Source: Rhineura floridana
Lineage: Eukaryota; Chordata; Lepidosauria; Squamata; Rhineuridae
NCBI RefSeq assembly: GCF_030035675.1
Contig: NC_084480.1
Coordinates: 251,841,981-251,905,980, forward strand
Direction: 5' to 3'
DNA length: 64,000 nucleotides
The position numbers were made by a program, and so were the translations under genes. Below, piece by piece: positions 32,140 through 43,012 of the stretch. Every line of letters begins with the position of its first letter. The stretch's first letter is position 1. A model generated the notes under the pieces. It had not been told where the DNA came from and did no database searches. It saw nothing but the letters and a program-made list of their open reading frames with translations.

Positions 32140-35133
32140 TTGGGCAGTGTTTTGAAAACCTTCCCAATGCTTGCTTTTTGTAACAGCAATGCTAATCCCA
32201 TATGCCCAGGCCAGCATAGGGGAACGGGGGGTAGATGCATTACACCCATCCCCTGTTCCGGGTCTGCCCAAAACCAGACGATAACTGGGGGACGCAAGGT
32301 TCCTACCGACCTTCGTCTGCTGTTGTATAATGCCAGGTCTGTAGTACAAAAAACTTCACTCATTCACGACATGATCCTGGATGAGCGTGCAGACCTGGCA
32401 TGTATTACGGAGACTTGGTTGGATGAGGCCTCTGCTCCCATTCTTGAGGCCATGTGTCCACCAGGTTTCCGTTGCGCACAGCAGCCGAGGGTGGGAAGGC
32501 GGGGAGGGGGTGTGGCAGTCATTTACCGGGAGTCCTTAGTTTTTGCCAGACCTCCTCTCCATAGGACCAAGTTTGTTGATTGCATGTACTGGAGGTTGGG
32601 CCCGAAGGGCAGTCTAGGGATCCTGCTTGTGTACCGCCCACCCCGCTGCACAGCAGATTCCCTGGCCGAGGTGCTGGAGGTGGTCTCGGCTGTACGGGCA
32701 TTGTCCCCAGAATTGTTAGTACTGGGTGACTTCAACGTGCATGCCGAGACCACTCTCACTGGAGCCCCTCGGGATTTCCTGGAAACCATGGCTTCCTGGG
32801 AACTGCACCTTAGTAATACTGGGCCCACCCATGTAGCCGGTCATGCTCTTGACCTTGTGTTTGTCCTGGGAGAGGAGAGAAGTGCTCTGAAGTTGGGAGT
32901 GGTTCTTTCCACCCCTGTGTCATGGTCAGATCACCACCTGGTAAACATGGACTTTTCGATGCCACACCCCCTCCGCAGGGGTGATGGACCTATTAGAATG
33001 GTCCGCCCCAGGCGCCTGATGGATCCTGATGGATTCCTGACTGCGCTAGGGGAATTGGAACCTGCTGAAGGTCGCCCGGTCGAAACCCTGGTAATGGAGT
33101 GGAATGAAAGGATCACCGGGGCATTAGACCGGGTGGCTCCAAAACGTCCTCTCCCCCTGAACAGAACTCAGTTAGCTCCATGGTATACACCACGGCTGTG
33201 TACTCTGAGACAGGAGGTGAGACGACTAGAACGCCAGTGGCGGAAATCCCGCTCCGAAGGTGTCCGGACACAAGTTAGAGCAGCAGTAACTGCCTACCAA
33301 GTGGCAATAAAGGTAGAAAAGAAAACTTTCTTTACTGCCTCTATTGCGTCTGCAGAGTGCTGTCCCAGGAGGTTATTCCAAGTGGTCCGAAGCCTGGTCG
33401 GTCCAGTTGCTCAGGAACAGTCAAAAGCCTCCTGTGACATCTTGGCTAAGCACTTTGCCGATAAAATCGAACGCTTACGGAGCTCGATCCTGTGTGCCAT
33501 GGATACAGTGGATGAACCAGAGTTGGCCAGTTGCACGCCGGTTTGTTTGGATCATTTTCAGCCTCTCTCTTCTGAGGATGTGGACAAGGTGCTCTCGACT
33601 GTAAAGCCTACCACCTGTCTAACTGATCCTTGCCCATCGTGGCTCATTATGAGCTGCAGAGAGAAGTTGGGTGAGGGGATTAAGGCGGTGGTAAACGCAT
33701 CCTTGAAAGAGGGTGTGATGCCATCAGCCCTCAAGGAGGCAATTGTAAAGCCCATCTTGAAGAAGCCCTCCTTGGATCCCCAAGTTTTCAATAATTTCCG
33801 CCCAATTTCGAATCTACCATTCTTGGGCAAGGTCATTGAGCGAGTGGTGGCTAACCAGTTGTCAACACACTTGGATGAAACGGATTACTTAGATCCATAC
33901 CAATCGGGCTTCAGGACTGGTCACGGAACTGAAACAGCCTTGGTCGCTCTGGTAGATGATATGAGGAGGGCATTAGATAGGGGAGAATTCACCTTTCTTG
34001 TCCTCCTCGATCTCTCAGCGGCTTTTGATACTGTCGACCACAGTATCCTGTTATATCGCCTAGAGGGATTGGGAATAGGAGGTACCGTGTTATGGTGGTT
34101 CCGTTCCTTTCTCTCTGACAGATACCAACAGGTGGCATTGGGGGAGGAGGTTTCAGACCCTTGCCCACTCAATTGTGGTGTGCCACAGGGCTCTATCCTC
34201 TCTCCCATGCTATTCAACATATATATGAAGCCGCTGGGGGCTATCATCAGGAGATTTGGGCTGCAGTGTCACCAATATGCGGATGACACTCAGCTCTATC
34301 TCTCATTTAAATCTTCACCAGAGTTGGCTGTGGAGACCGTGTCCAAGTGCCTGGAGTCCGTGAGTGGATGGATGGGAAGGAATAGGCTGAAACTGAACCC
34401 CGACAAGACCGAGGTACTACTCGTGGGGGACAAGAGAAGGCTGGGATTTGTTGACCTGAAGTTCAATGGGGTGAGTCTACCCCTGAAGGACCAGGTCCGC
34501 AGCCTCGGGGTTGTACTTGATTCCAAGCTGTCCATGGAGGCTCAGATTTCGGCTATGAGCCGGGCAGCTTGGTATCAACTACACCTTATACGTAGGCTGC
34601 AACCCTACCTTCCTGTTCATCAGCTCCCACTGGTGGTACATGTCCTGGTCACCTCTCAATTAGATTACTGTAATGCACTCTACGTGGGGTTACCCTTGAA
34701 AACGGTCTGGAAATTACAACTTATACAACATGCGGCGGCTCGGCTACTTACAAACAGTCATCGCCGGGACCACATCACGCCAGTGCTGTTTGATCTACAC
34801 TGGCTTCCAGTTGTTTTCCGGGCCCAATTCAAGGTGTTGGTACTAACCTATAAATCCCTATATGGTCTCGGCCCAGTTTATCTAAAGGAGCACCTACAAC
34901 GCCACCAATTATGCCGCCTGACAAGATCGGCCACTCAAGGCCTTCTCTCAATCCCGCCAACCAAAGCAGCTAGATTGGCGGGAACTAGAGAGAGGGCCTT
35001 CTCAGTGGCGGCCCCTACCCTCTGGAACTCCCTCCCACAAGATCTTCGGAACGTCTCTTCCCTGAATATGTTCCGCAAGGCCTTAAAGACCTGGCTTTTC
35101 CAACAGGCTTTTGGGACTTCTGGGGAGGTTTAA
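32140..35133 (+). CDS. L2 LINE ORF2-type protein, intact (endonuclease and reverse transcriptase)
   Basis: A 997-codon uninterrupted frame; the frame opens at a non-ATG codon and the first ATG is at 32167. The product is a retrotransposon replicase that nicks the target and copies its own RNA in place. An apurinic-type endonuclease occupies about 58-275: LLYNARS (Asn64), CITETWLD (Glu91), LGDFNVH (Asp197, Asn199) and SWSDHHL (Asp264, His265). The reverse transcriptase occupies about 550-760: FRPISNLPFLGKVIE, LLDLSAAFDTVDH (Asp624), GVPQGSILSPMLFN and QYADDTQLY (Asp715, Asp716). A C-terminal domain follows (AFSVAAPTLWNSLP). All catalytic residues are present, so it may be a recently active copy. 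An upstream ORF1 was not found. It matches the split copy at 7.4-11.2 kb. Confidence 0.95.
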   Translation: MGSVLKTFPMLAFCNSNANPICPGQHRGTGGRCITPIPCSGSAQNQTITGGRKVPTDLRLLLYNARSVVQKTSLIHDMILDERADLACITETWLDEASAPILEAMCPPGFRCAQQPRVGRRGGGVAVIYRESLVFARPPLHRTKFVDCMYWRLGPKGSLGILLVYRPPRCTADSLAEVLEVVSAVRALSPELLVLGDFNVHAETTLTGAPRDFLETMASWELHLSNTGPTHVAGHALDLVFVLGEERSALKLGVVLSTPVSWSDHHLVNMDFSMPHPLRRGDGPIRMVRPRRLMDPDGFLTALGELEPAEGRPVETLVMEWNERITGALDRVAPKRPLPLNRTQLAPWYTPRLCTLRQEVRRLERQWRKSRSEGVRTQVRAAVTAYQVAIKVEKKTFFTASIASAECCPRRLFQVVRSLVGPVAQEQSKASCDILAKHFADKIERLRSSILCAMDTVDEPELASCTPVCLDHFQPLSSEDVDKVLSTVKPTTCLTDPCPSWLIMSCREKLGEGIKAVVNASLKEGVMPSALKEAIVKPILKKPSLDPQVFNNFRPISNLPFLGKVIERVVANQLSTHLDETDYLDPYQSGFRTGHGTETALVALVDDMRRALDRGEFTFLVLLDLSAAFDTVDHSILLYRLEGLGIGGTVLWWFRSFLSDRYQQVALGEEVSDPCPLNCGVPQGSILSPMLFNIYMKPLGAIIRRFGLQCHQYADDTQLYLSFKSSPELAVETVSKCLESVSGWMGRNRLKLNPDKTEVLLVGDKRRLGFVDLKFNGVSLPLKDQVRSLGVVLDSKLSMEAQISAMSRAAWYQLHLIRRLQPYLPVHQLPLVVHVLVTSQLDYCNALYVGLPLKTVWKLQLIQHAAARLLTNSHRRDHITPVLFDLHWLPVVFRAQFKVLVLTYKSLYGLGPVYLKEHLQRHQLCRLTRSATQGLLSIPPTKAARLAGTRERAFSVAAPTLWNSLPQDLRNVSSLNMFRKALKTWLFQQAFGTSGEV

Positions 35134-35310
35134 TGTCCTTATGATTTAAATACTGCCTACCATATATTGTTTGTTAGCATAATTTATACTGTTACACTGT
35201 ATTTTTGTATTCTATTTTGTTGTAATTTATTGTATGTACGTCGCCTAGTGGCCACTGGCCAGATAGGCGACACATAAATTAAATTTTATTATTATTATTA
35301 TTATTATTAA
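35134..35310 (+). mobile_element. L2 (subfamily I) 3' untranslated region with hairpin and tail
   Basis: After the stop come A/T-rich sequence, a hairpin at 35240-35271 (GTCGCCTA...TAGGCGAC with an inner GTGGCC/GGCCAG pairing) and a trinucleotide (ATT)n tail. LINEs of this kind are known to have their RNA recognised by their own RT through such 3' stem-loops. Confidence 0.85.
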
Positions 35311-35320
35311 ATCCCACTGA

Positions 35321-35405
35321 ATTCAATAGGACTTACTTTTGAGTAGACATGGTTATGAATGTGCTCAAAATCAATGGGACTTCGGAGTGAATGTAAAAAA
35401 GAATT
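35321..35405. repeat. Short dispersed palindromic repeat (family D)
   Basis: 'aatcccactgaattcaatag', 'gacttacttttgagtagac' and further on 'aatcaatgggacttcgg'. It lies directly after the L2 tail. Confidence 0.5.
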
Positions 35406-35825
35406 GTGTTTGTGTTCTAACTTTTTCTGCCCTCTTCTCCAGTCCTATTTTAAAGTAAGTAGGCAGGGCTTACTTAGGTATTACAGTTTTTATTCGGTAG
35501 GAAAGTAATACTGATTTTTTTTAAACTAATACTGATTTTTCTGCAATGACCAACTGGTTTGACAATAAACTATTATATGGGCTGTATGTATTTATACATC
35601 TGCAGTGTGTGCGTGTGTGTGTATGGAGTCTTTCCAACACCCCTGTGAGGTAGGGTTGGAAACCAAGGCAGCTCACAACAAGAAATAAAGCCATTTAAAA
35701 TCCAATAACCATAAAAACAAGTATAAACAGTTGCAAAACAGTGTAAACTGGCATGATTCAGAATTTTGGGTTGTGTGAATGAAGTTGCTTATCACTTGAG
35801 GTTGCATTTCTGTCCCTGTTTGAGT

Positions 35826-35886
35826 AAGCCCCACTGAATACACTGGGACTTGCTTCTGAATAAATAAACCTAGGATTGCACTATAA
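35826..35886. repeat. Short dispersed palindromic repeat (family D)
   Basis: 'taagccccactgaatacact', 'gggacttgcttctgaataa' and 'ctaggattgcac', like 53350-53435. Confidence 0.5.
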
Positions 35887-36649
35887 ATATCTTTACAGTT
35901 TGTGTAAATAATAAATATATTTGATAGTCATGCTTATATAAATATTTCTTCATTTATCATATTTTTGGTTTTTGGTTAGGAATCCTGACTGGTTGTGAGA
36001 TGCTTAGTTTTTTGCCTTACTCATAGGAATCTTGTTGTGGTTGGTATGGTATTACATTTAGGAAAGTGTTACTGCCTTCTGTGTTTTTTTTTCCTATTAG
36101 CATTTCACTTATCTTTAACCTCACTCCGTTACAGCCATAGAAGCAACAGCAGCATATGCAAGATAATTAACTCCCATTAGTGATAAGAACAAGAATTTAT
36201 AATTATTATTTCAATTAAAACAAGAGGCTTATCAATACTTTGAAGAGGACCAGATATTTATTTTGTTTCTGAGCCCAGGACTGGGTCTTTCATGATGCCC
36301 GGGGGGGGGAGCAGGAGGAGAGTAGTCGATAGGACAGACATCCTGGCATTGATAATCTAATTAGCAAGGTATGTGTGGGGTTGTTGCACACTTCCAGGCC
36401 CAGTTTCATTTTGAGTATGGAGGTGGAACCTGTGTAGATGTGGTTGATCAAAGGGAGAAGAAATGTTGAGTTAAGCAAAGCTCTGCTTTTATAAAACCTA
36501 AGAAACATACAGATACTTTGAATGTCTGAGTGCCTGCACCACTGGAATACTGGAGGAACTTGTAAAACTTGCTGCAACAGTATTTAGAACTGAGTATGTG
36601 GTGTGAAAGACTCCTTTTCCTAACATTTTGGCTTGTTTTTCTCCACCCA

Positions 36650-36850
36650 CCACATCTTTGAAATATATCGTATATGGTTAACTGTACTGCTGCCCTGACT
36701 TACTTTATGTTTGTTGCTATTTTGTGTTTTTATTATGTTTTTATATTGATTGTGTATTTTTGTTGTTTTTATTATATTTGTAAGCTGTGCTGAGCTCTGT
36801 TTTTAACAGCAAAAGGGCAGGATATAAATTCTCTTAATCAATCAATAAAT
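36650..36850 (+). mobile_element. L2-like LINE 3' tail
   Basis: TTTTTATTATG-type untranslated region, 'aaaagggcaggatataaatt' and a (CAAT)n-like tail. 5'-truncated. Confidence 0.6.
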
Positions 36851-37082
36851 ACTCCATAGTGTTGGAAACTAGAGTCTAGGCATTTAAGGCTGAAAATGTT
36901 GCTTTAAAAAAAAAGATTTCTCACATCTTTCCCCAGCTTTTGGTGGTAATTCCTAGGCACAAAAACAAAACAAATGGACAATCCAAATATTAATATGCAA
37001 ATATTTGCATAATATGCAAATACTTTACATAATATGCAAATTAACCTGGCCGGATTTGTGGAACTGGAATATGGCAACCCTA

Positions 37083-37090
37083 GGCAAAAG
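37083..37090. repeat. Target duplication GGCAAAAG, right
   Basis: Matches 31739-31746 exactly. Confidence 0.9.
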
Positions 37091-37671
37091 GGACCCAGGT
37101 GTAGGTAAGAAATCCCCAGCGTTATCCCTGCACCAAATATGACTCCAAAATGCATACAAATAGTCCTGCATTGTTTTACACAAGTGGAACCTGCAACAAA
37201 ATGTTGCAGTCTGGAATGCTGCTGTTCTGGATTTCCAGCCAGCCACATCTCTTTTCATGATGCTTCATTCCATTCCCCCTTCCCCGTTTTTCCATTTTCT
37301 TTCCTCCACTGATTATCCTCAGTCCCTTGTTGGACTAGTTTGGGGAGAATTGCCCCCCTCAAGTTTTATTTCCTAAACATTTTTTTCTTTTTGTATTTCT
37401 GCAAACCTTGGGTTGCTCCCAAGCATGCTGATGCCTCCCTCTTGTTTCTTCTAGCCAGATATAGGATCAGTAGTGTAGTGCAAATTCAGAAGTGAAGTGT
37501 CCTTTCATGATAGTGACAGCCACACACATGCACTTTTTTCTTTTTCTTTTTCTGTTGGTTTTTTTTTTTTTTTGCGCAACTGGGTTGAGAATGAGATCCT
37601 TGTTAATGCCTTCTACCACCACAACAGACATCCCTAGGAGCCCAATAAGCATGAAAGGGGATAGTGTTACC

Positions 37672-38111
37672 CAGGGCTGGTTCTAATGGGTTGCCAGGTG
37701 GGGCACTGGCTGAGGGCCCCTGGGGCTACTGGGAGACCTGCGCTTCCCTCCCACAATCTGAGGCAGGATTGCTGCCGCGGATAGCAGGGCAGGAGCTTCA
37801 GAGCCGCCTGCCATTCCCCTGCTTCACCTATCTTTCTCTCTGCCAATCACCTTGGTTGATGGCAGCAGGCGGCAGAGGCTTCAGCCCCTTAGGAAAACCT
37901 CGGCCGCCATCTTGATTGATGGCAAACCTGCACACTCAGCCGCAAAAAACAGCAGAGAGAAAGGTAGGTGAAGCAGGGTAATGGCGGGCAGATTGGGATC
38001 TCCCGCCCTGTGATTCATGGTACCAATCCTGCCGCAAATCGCAGAAAGGAAGTGCCAGGCCCTGGGGCAGGCTGGTGCCCAAGGGCCCCGGCATGCCTGG
38101 GGCCGGCTGTG
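37672..38111 (+). mobile_element. hAT-like miniature element, family A, 440 bp with TSD
   Basis: Begins CAGGGCTGGTTCTAA and ends GGGGCCGGCTGTG. It is flanked by GTGTTACC (37664-37671) and GTGGTACC (38112-38119), one mismatch in eight. Length agrees with the 445-bp copy at 12819. The interior carries the 'ccatcttgattgatggcaaa' core and 'gcaaaaaacagcagagagaa'. No coding capacity. Confidence 0.82.
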
Positions 38112-38119
38112 GTGGTACC

Positions 38120-38762
38120 TACTGAAAAGTTCTTCTCAGTGGTTGACTCACTTCCTTTCATTCTGATCGGCTCCAATCAGCAGGAAATGACAAGGAAGCA
38201 TGTTAGAAGACTCTTATCAGTGGCTAACACACACCCCTTTCAATGCTGATTGGTTCATAGGATGCTGGAGACAGAGGGCCCCTGCTGAGACCATGCTCCC
38301 AAAAATGTAAGGTGTCTAAGCCTCCCATGATGCTAGTCAAACTCCGCCCCTTTTTACTGTAAAACCTGGTGGGAATAGCTTGAGTGTTTTTGTGTGTGTG
38401 TGTTTTTAAATAGCTTCAAAGAGATTGACAGATCAACCCATTCCCCCTCTAGGTGTGGGCAATGAAAACACTTTGCTATAGCTGACTAGCATGCTCACAG
38501 CCATAGATATCAAAACTCAGCACTTGAGGGCCAAACTGCATGTGACATTAATGCTGTAATTAGTAGTTTACATTTTTTAAATTAAATAGGTTCAAGGGGG
38601 ATTGTTATCAAGATCACAGTGCATGGGGAGGTTTCAGTCTTTCCTCCCCATCCATGGTCTCTATGAAATTCACACTCACATAACAGCAATTAACTCTAAG
38701 GGGGTGGCGGAAAGCTCCTATAAGCACCAATGGGAAAGGTTTTTTCTGGTGCTAACTACTGC

Positions 38763-38812
<50 letters not shown>

Positions 38813-39620
38813 TTCACTGCAACTGAAGCTGGGGAGGGAAGGCTTAAACCTCCCCTCCATGCACAGTGCCATCTTGCTACTACCCCCATGTTGTGAATTT
38901 AATTTTTAAAAACACACGACATGATTACTAATCACATTATTAAAATCATGTTTGTAAGTCCTGAGTTTTTAATTAGTATATATGATGTGTGCAGTTGATG
39001 AAAGTGCATGTCAGTATATTGTATTTACTTAAGGGGGCAAATGTTTCAGTGATACCAAATTCACTATGTGCTTGCAACACATTTTCAGTTTTCACACTGA
39101 ACCCCTGTCTGACAATTGGGTTTGCACTAAGAACCCAGCCCAGTCCAAATACTCATCAAGGGCTTGTCCCTGATGCCCTGTGGGCCATATCATAATGAAT
39201 CTCCACCCATCTAAATGGCCAAATAAAATGTTTTGTCACAGCTGAAGGCATATAGCCATACTCCAGAGACAACTCACCAGGGTGCAACAGAAAATCTGGA
39301 GAGGAGGAGGAAGTAAGAATTTAACCCAGTTATTATTCTCAGCTGACCACAGATGCACTCACTGCCTTAGGTAATTTCTCTATGGCACTTCAGATCATGG
39401 CACTTCAGATTGAGTTATGCTGTTTCTGTTTCATTTTTCAACAAATACAATACAAGGTTATCTGAGTTTATATACACTATTGTAAACTGTATAGTAATTT
39501 TACCACTACTACTGTATCCCATAGCTTTATATGTAATGAAACCTTTATGGTGTTTTTTTCCCTAAGAGGCTCAGTAGTGTACAAAAATTAATATAATGAA
39601 GTACAGTGAAACAATCATTT
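38120..39620. other. Mostly unique sequence with a (TG)n run
   Basis: A (TG)n microsatellite of about 22 units at 38765-38808. Otherwise no gene or transposon recognised. Confidence 0.4.
38765..38808. repeat. (TG)n microsatellite
   Basis: Uninterrupted TG repeat of about 22 units. Confidence 0.97.
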
Positions 39621-39624
39621 TACA

Positions 39625-39763
39625 CAGAGATGGGGAACCTGGGGCCCTTCCACAGTTTTTGGACTCCTGCTCCCATCAGCCCCAGCCAGCATGGCCAACG
39701 ATCATGGATGATGGGAGTTGGAGTCCAACAACATCTGGTGGGCCACTGGTTCCCCATCCATTA
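39625..39763. mobile_element. Palindromic hAT-like miniature element, family C
   Basis: CAGAGATGGGGAACC at the left and 'ggttccccatcc' at the right are inverted, with the 'ggactcctgctcccatcag' and 'gatgggagttggagtccaac' arms. Confidence 0.8.
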
Positions 39764-40094
39764 GGACAGTGAAGGCTCTGGTCTAATAGCAAGAGCTGAT
39801 AGCTATAATAAATGAATGAACAAATGTCTCTTTCTAACTGAATACATACACAACACTATAGATAAAACTGTTAATCAGAGTTTTGTGGTTTCTCAAGACA
39901 CTGGAAAAATCTGTTAAATTCCTAGTTTAAGGTACTTCATCTTTTTCTTAAAAGCTTCTACAAAGAACAACATGCTGCCCTTCAGAACATACAAGACAAG
40001 CTAGTTTACAAAAGATTCCCATTATCATAAAAAGAAAGACAGCTATGTCTGAATTCTTATTTTCATTAAGTCTGCATGTAGATATTGCAGAAAT

Positions 40095-40252
40095 TGCAGA
40101 GAGGCTCTCTGACACTGGAGGCATTCAAGAGGCAGCTGGAGAGCCATCTGTCGGGAATGCTTTGATTTGGATTCCTGCATTGAGCAGGGGGTTGGACTCG
40201 ATGGCCTTGTAGGCCCTTCCAACTCTACTATTCTATGATTCTGATTCTATAA
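40095..40252 (+). mobile_element. CR1 LINE 3' end with octamer tail
   Basis: Ends in 'ttccaactctactattctat' and 'gattctgattctat', the (ATTCTATG)n tail typical of CR1. The preceding segment encodes the CR1 C-terminus (SVGNALIWIP...). 5'-truncated. Confidence 0.85.
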
Positions 40253-40274
40253 AATAGCTAACAAAAACTTTCTT

Positions 40275-40455
40275 TGTGTATTTATTATTATTATTACTAT
40301 TACTATTTATTACATTTGTATACCGCCCCATGGCTGAAGCTCTCTGGGCAGTTTACAACAATTAAAAACATTAAAAACAAATACACAAATATACAAATTT
40401 AAAAACACTTTTTAAAATAAACAATTAAAAAAACAATTTAAAAATTGTAGGCTCC
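40275..40455 (-). mobile_element. L2-like LINE 3' end
   Basis: The minus strand shows an A/T-rich untranslated region, the hairpin-like 'gcccagagagcttcagccat' and 'ggggcggtatac', and a trinucleotide tail (40279-40300). Confidence 0.7.
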
Positions 40456-40459
40456 CGGT

Positions 40460-41020
40460 GCAATGTAGGGCCCTGATTTTTCAGGGTTTCTGTATTGTGC
40501 TGGAAGCCTCCATGAGCACAGGAGTATCCTCACTTCAGACAGACGCCCTCCAACTCATAGACGGTGCTGGGAAGCGGGGCAGAACTAGTACACTTGCCCC
40601 CCACATACCCCACATATTGGTTTACCGTTTCCTGAATGCCTGAAGAAGGCCATCTTCTAGCTAGATAGTTAAAAGAGGTAGGGACAATTAGAATTTGCAA
40701 GGAAAATCTTCTGTTAAACCATCCTCACAATTGCATTAAACAGCTGGATGATTTAGTCTTTATTTACCTTTTGGAAGATAACCAGACAACAGCAGTTCAT
40801 ATCTTGGGTCAGCTGTAGATTTACTGGGTGGCTGCGGGTAAGTCATCCTCTGGGGGAGGGGGAGATGTTGGCAGGACAAATTATATAGAAGGTGTAAGGT
40901 ATTTTCTGTGTTAAAGTATTAAAAGGTGATTAACAAGGGTGAGGGAAGCACATAGTGAACTGAAAAAAAGAATGTTATCTTCACAGTTTTTGTTACAACA
41001 CATAAGAAAAAAGTGTTGTC
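40460..41020. other. No feature recognised
   Basis: Unique-looking sequence; no gene or repeat. Confidence 0.4.
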
Positions 41021-41027
41021 ATGCATA

Positions 41028-41135
41028 TAAGATTGTATCCAGCTAAGTTACACTGAAATTAATTGGCCTAAGTTAGTCATGTCTTAATTTCAATGAGTCT
41101 GCTTTGAGTAGGACTTGCATTAGAGACAACCCACA
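41028..41135. repeat. Palindromic dispersed repeat (family D1)
   Basis: 'gattgtatccagctaagtta' at the left, then inverted 'aatttcaatgagtctgcttt' and 'gagtaggacttgcattaga' at the right. Related copies at 53490, 54110 and 55142. Confidence 0.6.
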
Positions 41136-41467
41136 ACCATTAGCCAAGTTAATTTTCTGAGCAGGAATTGTTTAAAGGAAGTAAATTTATGTTCCTTACA
41201 TTATATGTTGATTTTATAAGGACAGATAACAACTGTATATGTTGTTTTCATTAGAGAGGTATGTTCCATACTTCTAATTAAAATCTATAGTTATGCAAAT
41301 AAGGTGGAATTTGTTTTTTGAGTCTAGGTCTCTCTATGGTTTGAATTTCTTTTTAAAATTCGTAAGAAGAATAGTCTTTTTTACAGATAAAATTAGTTCC
41401 AAGAGGTTGTTAAATGAAAATATTCACCTGGATAGAAACATCATTATTCTCTGGTGTTTTATTCTTC

Positions 41468-41738
41468 GATATTTTAATTTTTTATTTATTTATTTACTTA
41501 TTATTTAATTTATATCCTGCCCTTCCTTCCAGTAGGAGCCCAGGGTGGCAAACAAAAGCACTAAAACACTTTAAACATCATAAAAACAGACTTTAAAATA
41601 CATTAAAACAAAACATCTTTAAAAACATTTTTTAAAAAGCTTTGAAGACATCTTAAAAAAATGTTTTAAATCATATTGTTTTAAAAAAGGTTTAAAAACA
41701 TATTAAAAAGCAATTCCAACACAGAAGCAGACTGGGAT
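41468..41738 (-). mobile_element. L2 (subfamily II) 3' end
   Basis: Minus strand: 'tttaagtagag'-type remnant lost, then the TTTTTAAA-rich untranslated region, hairpin 'ccctgggctcctactggaa' and 'gggcaggatataaat'. Same end as at 5868. Confidence 0.85.
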
Positions 41739-41739
41739 T

Positions 41740-42870
41740 GTTGCATTTTACATATCTTTGCATGCAAATTTTGCATATTGCATTTTTAAAAAAATGTTGT
41801 ATGACACTTTGAGACCCAGATGCAATGAAAAGTGGAATATATATGCATTGGAGGTATGTCTGGAGTAGGACAGCCTGTCAAATGTGCATTGGTCATCCCT
41901 GTGTAATGCAGCCCTGAATACTCAGGGATGTAGCCCATAGGGACAGCTAATGCATGCTTGGCAAGATGTCATGCTGCAAATATGCCTTCAGTGCATGGAT
42001 AGCATTGGGGAAGGGCCAGCATGAGATGCAGCGACATGCACATGGTGAACACGTGTGGCCCTGCTTCTCTGCCTCACACGATTATAGTCAGATGAGGCTG
42101 AACACTCAAATTTGTTTTATGTGTGATTTATTCGTCACAAGTATATGTATCTCTGGTATAGAAAGTATACACAACAAATGCTCTTAAAATTCCTTGCTTT
42201 GGGGAAAATTTAGTCTTCGACATACCAACCACAAGTGAGCCTTACAGTAAATGTTGACCTCCTTACTGAAATGTCTTTGCTACCCAGAAACTTGAAGGGA
42301 CTCTTGGTTTCTAGCTGTCTGTTTTTCAATCTGACAGGCATTCTCTTTGCTACTATGCCTTTTATAACCCCCATGGTCTTGATAAGCATGTGTCCTTTTG
42401 TGGCATTGGCCTTTTGCTTCCAGGAGAGTAGCAGGAGCTTTGCCTGGCTCTGATCTAGGTTTCAGACTACTGCCAGAGGTTTCTATGGAGATGTTGAAAC
42501 ACAGACACCACTCCCTAGTTCTAAATCAAGTCTGGCACGTTTTCCCTGCAATGGATTTATCAGACCTCTCACACTACGATTGCTCATTCACTCAAACCAG
42601 TCTGATGTGGAGAGATAACCGCCATGGTCTTGATAAACATGGACTCACCTGCAAACAGACTGCTGGTATGCTTTGTCCACTAGCCTAAGCATACCACTTC
42701 CTGAATTTTTAGCCAGCTTGGGCATTGAGATGAAACATGAATTGTTCAAAATGACAGCAATTGTAGCCATCCATGCTGCTGCAGAACTAAAAAAGATGTA
42801 ATATTAAAGATATGGGAATTATGCTCACTCGTTACATTTAGGTGATTCCTGAAATGGTTTTTGACAAAGA
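41740..42870. other. No feature recognised
   Basis: A 20-base near-identical phrase 'ccatggtcttgataagcatg' occurs at 42371 and again (one difference) at 42614; otherwise unremarkable. Confidence 0.4.
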
Positions 42871-42875
42871 TGACA

Positions 42876-43012
42876 AAGAGGGATGGGAAACCTGAAGTCC
42901 TCCAGATGTTGCAGTCCAGCTCCCATTATTCTTATCCACTGGCCATTCTGGCTGGGGCTGATGGGAGGTGAAGTTCAAGAACATCTGCAGGGCCACAAGT
43001 TACCCACCCTTG
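42876..43012. mobile_element. Palindromic hAT-like miniature element, family C
   Basis: Arms 'gcagtccagctcccattatt' and 'ggggctgatgggaggtgaag', with 'gggatgggaaacc' and 'ttacccacccttg' ends. Confidence 0.72.

Larger units (their letters stand above)
31747..37082. mobile_element. hAT-type DNA transposon split by a LINE and other repeats
   Basis: The left end TAGGGTTGCCATATT and the right end AATATGGCAACCCTA are perfect 15-bp inverted repeats. Both are flanked by GGCAAAAG, the 8-bp length typical of hAT insertions. The 5.3 kb between contains an L2 with an intact frame (to about 35310), family D repeats and a short LINE tail (36650-36850). No transposase frame is visible, so the original element was probably a short non-autonomous copy that later received insertions. 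Confidence 0.85.

Noticed and set aside
32931-34535. Several minus-strand frames of 60-108 codons
   Set aside because: They are shadows of the L2 coding frame.
32140-35133. The longest frame (997 codons) as a host gene
   Set aside because: Endonuclease and YADD reverse-transcriptase motifs plus the hairpin and tail show an L2 retrotransposon.
35605-35620. Short (TG)n run as a regulatory site
   Set aside because: Too short and imperfect to support any call.
38602-38811. A plus-strand frame ending in Cys-Val repeats
   Set aside because: The Cys-Val run is the translation of a (TG)n microsatellite.
42371-42634. Repeated phrase 'ccatggtcttgataagcatg' as ends of an element
   Set aside because: Direct, short, with no inverted ends or target duplications; probably chance or an old local duplication.
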